Shown: piece after piece, positions 59,990 to 64,000 of the stretch | Numbering within the stretch: position 1 is the stretch's first letter | Layout: each line of letters opens with the position of its first letter | Origin: Gnetum montanum | Taxonomy: Eukaryota; Streptophyta; Gnetopsida; Gnetales; Gnetaceae | Direction of reading: 5' to 3' | Assembly: GCA_015680685.1 (NCBI GenBank) | Contig: MNCI01004082.1 | Span: 51,558-115,557 of the forward strand | DNA: 64,000 bases | Notes under the pieces: generated by a model | The model's database searches: none | Told to the model about the DNA's origin: nothing | Seen by the model: only the letters and a program-made list of their open reading frames with translations | Translations under genes and position numbers: made by a program

Positions 59990-61365
59990 GCGTCTCGACT
60001 GCAAATTTGGCTAAGTGTTAAAAAGGTGGCACTTTGCTCAAATTTTTCTAAGTATTAAGTGTAGTTAGCTCCAACTATCAAATTTGCAAAATTTTTCTAA
60101 GTGTCACAACAATGGTACTTTCTGCAAATTTGCCTAAGTTCTGGGACCACGCTCTCCACTGCAATATAGTGTAGTTAGCTTCAATAGCCAATCTTCTATA
60201 ATTTTGGCTAAGTGTTCGAACAAGGTCAAAATTTGCAAAATTTTTGTAAGTGTTGTCCTATACTCTGCACTATAGCATTTATGCTTGGCACTATAGCTAC
60301 TATGCTTTGCTATGCTTGAAAGCATAGCAAGTATAGTTAACACACAAATGGCCAATTTTGCAAAATTTTTCTAAGTGTTGTGCTATGCTCGGCATTGTAG
60401 CTGCTATGCTTGAGAGTGTAGCAAGCATAGCCAACACACAAATGACTAGTTTTGTAAAAATTTTCTAAGTGTTATGCTACTACGTTCGCCATTGTAGCTG
60501 CTACGCTTACTATTGTAGCTACTATGCTTTTCCCACCTACTGCACTGACATGTGGCACTCAATCTGCATTTTGGGCTAACCCTAGCCCTATAAATACCCT
60601 TGGAACCCCAACGTTTTCGAGGTTGGTAGTTGGCACTTTCATTTGGCATTTGGCATTTTGACATCTTGGCACTTAGCTTCATGGGCAAACGAGACCCAGA
60701 GCACAACACATCGGCAAAGAGGCATAGCTACACCATACAATACACTGTGGCCCCATTACAGCCCTTGAAAACACTGCATGGTACACCGCAATAGCCAACC
60801 TAGCAGGCACAGTTCATCACAGTGAGCGTTAGACTTCATAACCTGACACCACCAAGACTATGACTATGCTCCCACTACACCTGTTGTACACTATGTACCT
60901 TTTGAGATCCTTTTGAAGTTAACTGCACTCCCATTTGGGGAAGTGTTCTAGTTCTCTCTCCCATTTCTAGCATTTTCTTGCATTTTTCTTGCATCTTTTC
61001 GCACTTTTTCACATGTTGTACTACGCATGGCGATAGTCTCTGCAAGTTGACATCCTCATTTCAATTGAAACCCTTGGCTATGCTCACCCCCATTCCATGG
61101 CTATGCTCTACACTTAGCATTATGAAATACTACTTTAACACTTAGCTCCATTTCACATTGTTTGCATTTGCATTTTGGCTAACCACACCACCCCCCAGTT
61201 GCACCCACCACCCCAATTGCAATTGGCAAAGTCCTTAATCAATCGACAAGACCATTTAGGGCACTTTGCCTCCATTTCCAACAAGGCCCTTGCACGGAGG
61301 TGGGGTTAGGTTGTGCACCCATGAATCCCTTAATATCCTAGCCACCGACATTTTTTATCATTACA
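59990..61365 (+). repeat. Tat-like 5' LTR with U3 repeats
   Basis: The U3 (60,030-60,480) holds about seven copies of a unit near gcaaaatttttctaagtgtt, plus iterated gtagctgctatgctt. A perfect inverted repeat GCTATGCTT-ga-AAGCATAGC lies at 60,309-60,328. A TATA box (tataaata) lies at 60,589-60,596. The right end is placed at ttaca before ttggagctaaaaggagggcc (61,371-61,390), which weakly resembles the primer-binding region of Tat elements. The 60,625-61,365 part is repeated at 21,488-22,225. Confidence 0.65.
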
Positions 61366-61599
61366 ATTTTTTGGAGCTAAAAGGAGGGCCTCGCCATTTC
61401 CTTTTGCATTTTCTAATTGTTGTCTCGCATGCTCTCTCCACCACCGGTTGGTGTAGATTGGACCTCATTGTTGGTTCCCTTGGAACCCCACTAGACAAAA
61501 GCGAAGGCGTATCTTTGTCACTTAACCAAAATTTTGGGCACTCAGGAGAGTGTAACTGGCTCTCAGCATAGAGAGCATAGCCAGCTCCAACATAGCACC

Positions 61600-61830
61600 A
61601 GAGTTAGCCATTTTTAGCAACTATCATAGTTAGCTTTTTTTTTTTTTTNGCTTAGCCAAATTTTCTACAATTTTACACTTAGTCAATTTTTTGCAATTTC
61701 CATACTTAGCCATTTTTCTAAATTTTTACACTTAGCCATTTTTCTACATTTTTATAGTTAGCCATTTTTCTACTATTGGTAGACTTAGTCATTTTTCTAT
61801 AGTTTTCAGAGTTAGCCATTTTTTGTAAAC
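61600..61830. repeat. Leader minisatellite of the Tat-like element
   Basis: About seven imperfect units near 30 bases (cttagccatttttctacatt and variants) run from 61,610 to 61,826, broken by a T run with an N at 61,649. The motif resembles the U3 repeat in the same element. Confidence 0.75.
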
Positions 61831-62469
61831 AGCAACTCTCACAACCCAGTCTGTGAACATGAATCCAGATCAACCTTCCACATCGTTGTCTAACACATTT
61901 GACATCACAATCCATCCAAAGCATGTCGCACTAAGCCATGAACAATATAATTTTTTTATGCCAAAATCCAAACAGGATTACCAGTGGATTGCCTTGACTT
62001 AGAGGCAAAATAAGACTACAAATGAGTCCACTGGTACAAACGAGAGTACAACCCCTCCTTGTTCGACATATTTCCACTCATAGAGTACTACCACTAGCTA
62101 TTGTCCCAAATCATCTATGAAAATAAGCGTGATGCAAGAATAACCTACAAAAAAGCCTCACAAGAGAAAGAAGATGAGTTCGAGGCCCACTCCAAACATG
62201 AGAGCCTCTCTACACTATCTTCCAACAACTGCTCCCTAGTACGACCCCTCCTCAATTCAGTCCATCCATCCTCTCCAAGATGGTGATCATGCTAATTCTT
62301 TCTTCCTCGCAAGCAACCATTGCATTTTCCCAACCCTATGCTCACATAGGGGCCACCTCCTAGCCCTAGATGATTCAAGCATCCTACATCCTACCTATCT
62401 CATTGGTGCTCATGGCATTCGTCCAACCCACTCATGTGTGGCCTACCTCAATCATCGTGCCCATCGCTT

Positions 62470-63930
62470 AGCCAACACATCAACTAAACCCATCTGCTAT
62501 GATGTTAAATTGGCAACAACCATCTACTATAACATTAAATTAGTAATGACCATCTGCTACAATGTTAAACTGGCAACAACCATCTAATATGACATTAAAC
62601 TGGCAAACTCCATAACCAACAATCCACCCTATGCTATGCAACCAACACAAGCCCAACCAATGCAACCGGTTGGCACATCTCCAAGTTTGGATCAGGCATT
62701 CCAATTAATCCAAAGTTTGATGAAGAAGATCAACCAACTCAAAGCTACCTCCTCCAAAACCATCAAGGTGGTGGACTTCTACCAGGATGATCCCATAAGT
62801 CCTATAGTCCCACCCCTAACTCTTCCAACTAGGGTCCAGTTGTCTCAACTCACCAAGTACAATGTTAAAGGGGACCCCAACGCACACTTGGTCATATTTC
62901 AATCCAAGTGCTTGCTCCTTCAAGCCTAACCACATGCCATCATGCGCATGTTCTCCATTTCACTCACTGGAAAGGCCTTAGACTAGTATTGCAAGCTACC
63001 TAAGGCCTCAATCTCTTCTTTGAAGAATCTCATAAGCCATTTTATGACATGCTTCAGGTACAACCTAAAGCCTAAAGGGACCCTCAACCAACTCATGCAA
63101 GTCAAGTAGGGGCCCCTAGAGCCCATGCCAAAATTCCTCCAACGCTGGAACGCTACATTGAGTGAAATGTGTGAACCCCTAGCAAAGATGCACCTACTAG
63201 CCATCTTCAAGGGTGCAATGAACAACTTCATCAAGTCTAGACTATATTACTTGGCCTCAAAGTCTCTCAGTTAAGCCTTTGACCAAACGAAAGGCATAGA
63301 AGAGGTAGCCAAAGCCAGTAATGACCCAACCTACATGGACTATAGAAACTAACATGCGTGAAAGCAAAATGCAGTGGCAATAGTGGCCACAAGCACAAAA
63401 GCAACCAACCAAGGCCCAACAGCCAAGCAGCCCAAGGCCCCAACTCACAAAGCTGCCAACTCACCTACATCGACAGGGGCCACCCCAAGGCCCAACTTTG
63501 AGTGTAAGGATTCCTCAAAGTATACACCACTATCAATGGAACCCTCGAAATGCTGGAGTAACTCTTGAAAGCTAAGTGAATCCAATATAAACATGTATCA
63601 AAGATTACCCACCAAAAACATGATAGGTACTGCAAACTATTAAGGAACCCTACCTCAACAGTATCAAATGAGCCCTCGGTTCCACAACATTTCAAGCTGG
63701 ATCAATACTATCATTACCACCAGATGTCTGGTCACAGTACAAACAACTATTGTGCTTTGCAAGATGACCTACAAAGAATGATAGAACAGGGCCAACTGGT
63801 GCTCAACGTAGCAAGCTAATCCAACGCAGATGACACCCCTTATGTCATAAACTCCATTAGTGTAGGTGGCAATGTACTGACCTAAATCGTCGGTGTAAGG
63901 CTGGAAGGGAAACAGACACCGAGAGATCGT
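62470..63930 (+). pseudogene. Tat/Ogre-like gag pseudogene
   Basis: The gag domain begins QLTKYNVKGDPNAHLVIFQS (near 62,850-62,910), the Y.G..DP..HL..F motif. It continues through a TAA at 62,927 with ISLTGKALD.YCKLPKASIS and FLQRWNATLSEMCEPLAKMH (63,137-63,200). After a frameshift, QYYHYHQMSGHSTNNYCALQ and RMIEQGQLVLN (63,703-63,810) match the YCxYHxxxGHxTxxCxxLxxxIxxLIxxGxL block typical of Tat/Ogre gag. The leading Cys of that block is changed to Tyr. Several stops are present. The N-terminal start is not clear. No protease is reached. Confidence 0.8.
62490..62617 (+). repeat. 33-base repeats in Tat-like gag
   Basis: Four tandem units begin near 62,490, 62,523, 62,556 and 62,589 (ccatctgctatgatgttaaa then ttggcaacaa). 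One frame reads an 11-residue repeat PSAMMLNWQQ(P), which fits the Pro/Gln-rich N-terminal part of a gag. Confidence 0.8.
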
Positions 63931-64000
63931 TGGGCAGCCACAGCTGACCCTGCCTTCGCTTGAGGGCAAGCTGGAAAATGGAACGAAGGCAGAGTGCCTT

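Larger units (their letters stand above)
59990..64000 (+). mobile_element. Tat/Ogre-like Ty3 element, 5' part, cut by window edge
   Basis: It has a long LTR (about 59,990-61,365), a repeat-rich leader, and a degenerate gag of the Tat/Ogre type. Pol would lie beyond the window. The left limit is approximate, because no clean LTR start could be placed after the LTR remnant at 58,966-59,905. Confidence 0.7.

Noticed and set aside
63257-63969. Minus-strand frames opposite Tat-like gag
   Set aside because: Antisense of recognisable gag motifs on the plus strand.

Overview
The window reads as intergenic DNA from a land plant with a large, repeat-rich nuclear genome. It is AT-rich, and no intact host gene, rRNA, tRNA or CRISPR array is visible. 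Nearly everything I can name is retrotransposon debris: Ty3 elements with a primer-binding site complementary to plant tRNA-Asp, a Ty1/copia element primed by initiator tRNA-Met, a Tat/Ogre-like Ty3 element, and L1-like and RTE-like LINEs. The species cannot be named from the sequence. All coding regions carry stops or frameshifts, and I find no complete autonomous element.

Layout. 1-4,297 is the 5' half of a minus-strand, gag-only LTR element. It appears to sit inside a second minus-strand element (4,298-7,880) with a related gag. 7,232-35,139 and 35,140-55,400 are two copies (A and B) of one tandem segmental duplication, joined at a TGTATT microhomology. The shared ancestral unit holds, in order: part of an LTR; an L1-like LINE (minus) carrying two solo LTRs; a Ty3 protease/RT fragment; an unrecognised block; an inverted pair of RTE-like LINE ends; and a putative old LTR fragment. 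After the duplication, A received a copia element (13,581-22,261, itself rearranged with pieces of two other Ty3 elements) and element E1 (26,735-32,949). B received element E2 (35,456-41,404) and two solo LTRs (50,256-50,879 and 54,281-55,142). 55,401-58,965 is unassigned. 58,966-59,905 is another LTR, and about 59,990 to the end is the 5' part of a degenerate Tat/Ogre-like element.

How the parts relate. Twelve LTR loci (some counted again in copy B) share the ends TGATGA...TCATCA and a similar R-U5 half. They differ in a block just upstream of the TATA box that is full of short iterated or palindromic motifs (GATATC-type, GACGTC-type, ATAGATGC-type, and longer perfect palindromes). The internal regions carry only gag, or gag plus protease; where the internal region is complete (E1, E2) there is no reverse transcriptase or integrase. 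This suggests a non-autonomous Ty3 family mobilised in trans. The two duplicated copies give paired empty and occupied sites, so target-site duplications and relative insertion order can be read directly.

Limits. Domain calls were made by eye from translations. Divergence, phylogeny and species assignment would need alignment and database searches that I could not run.
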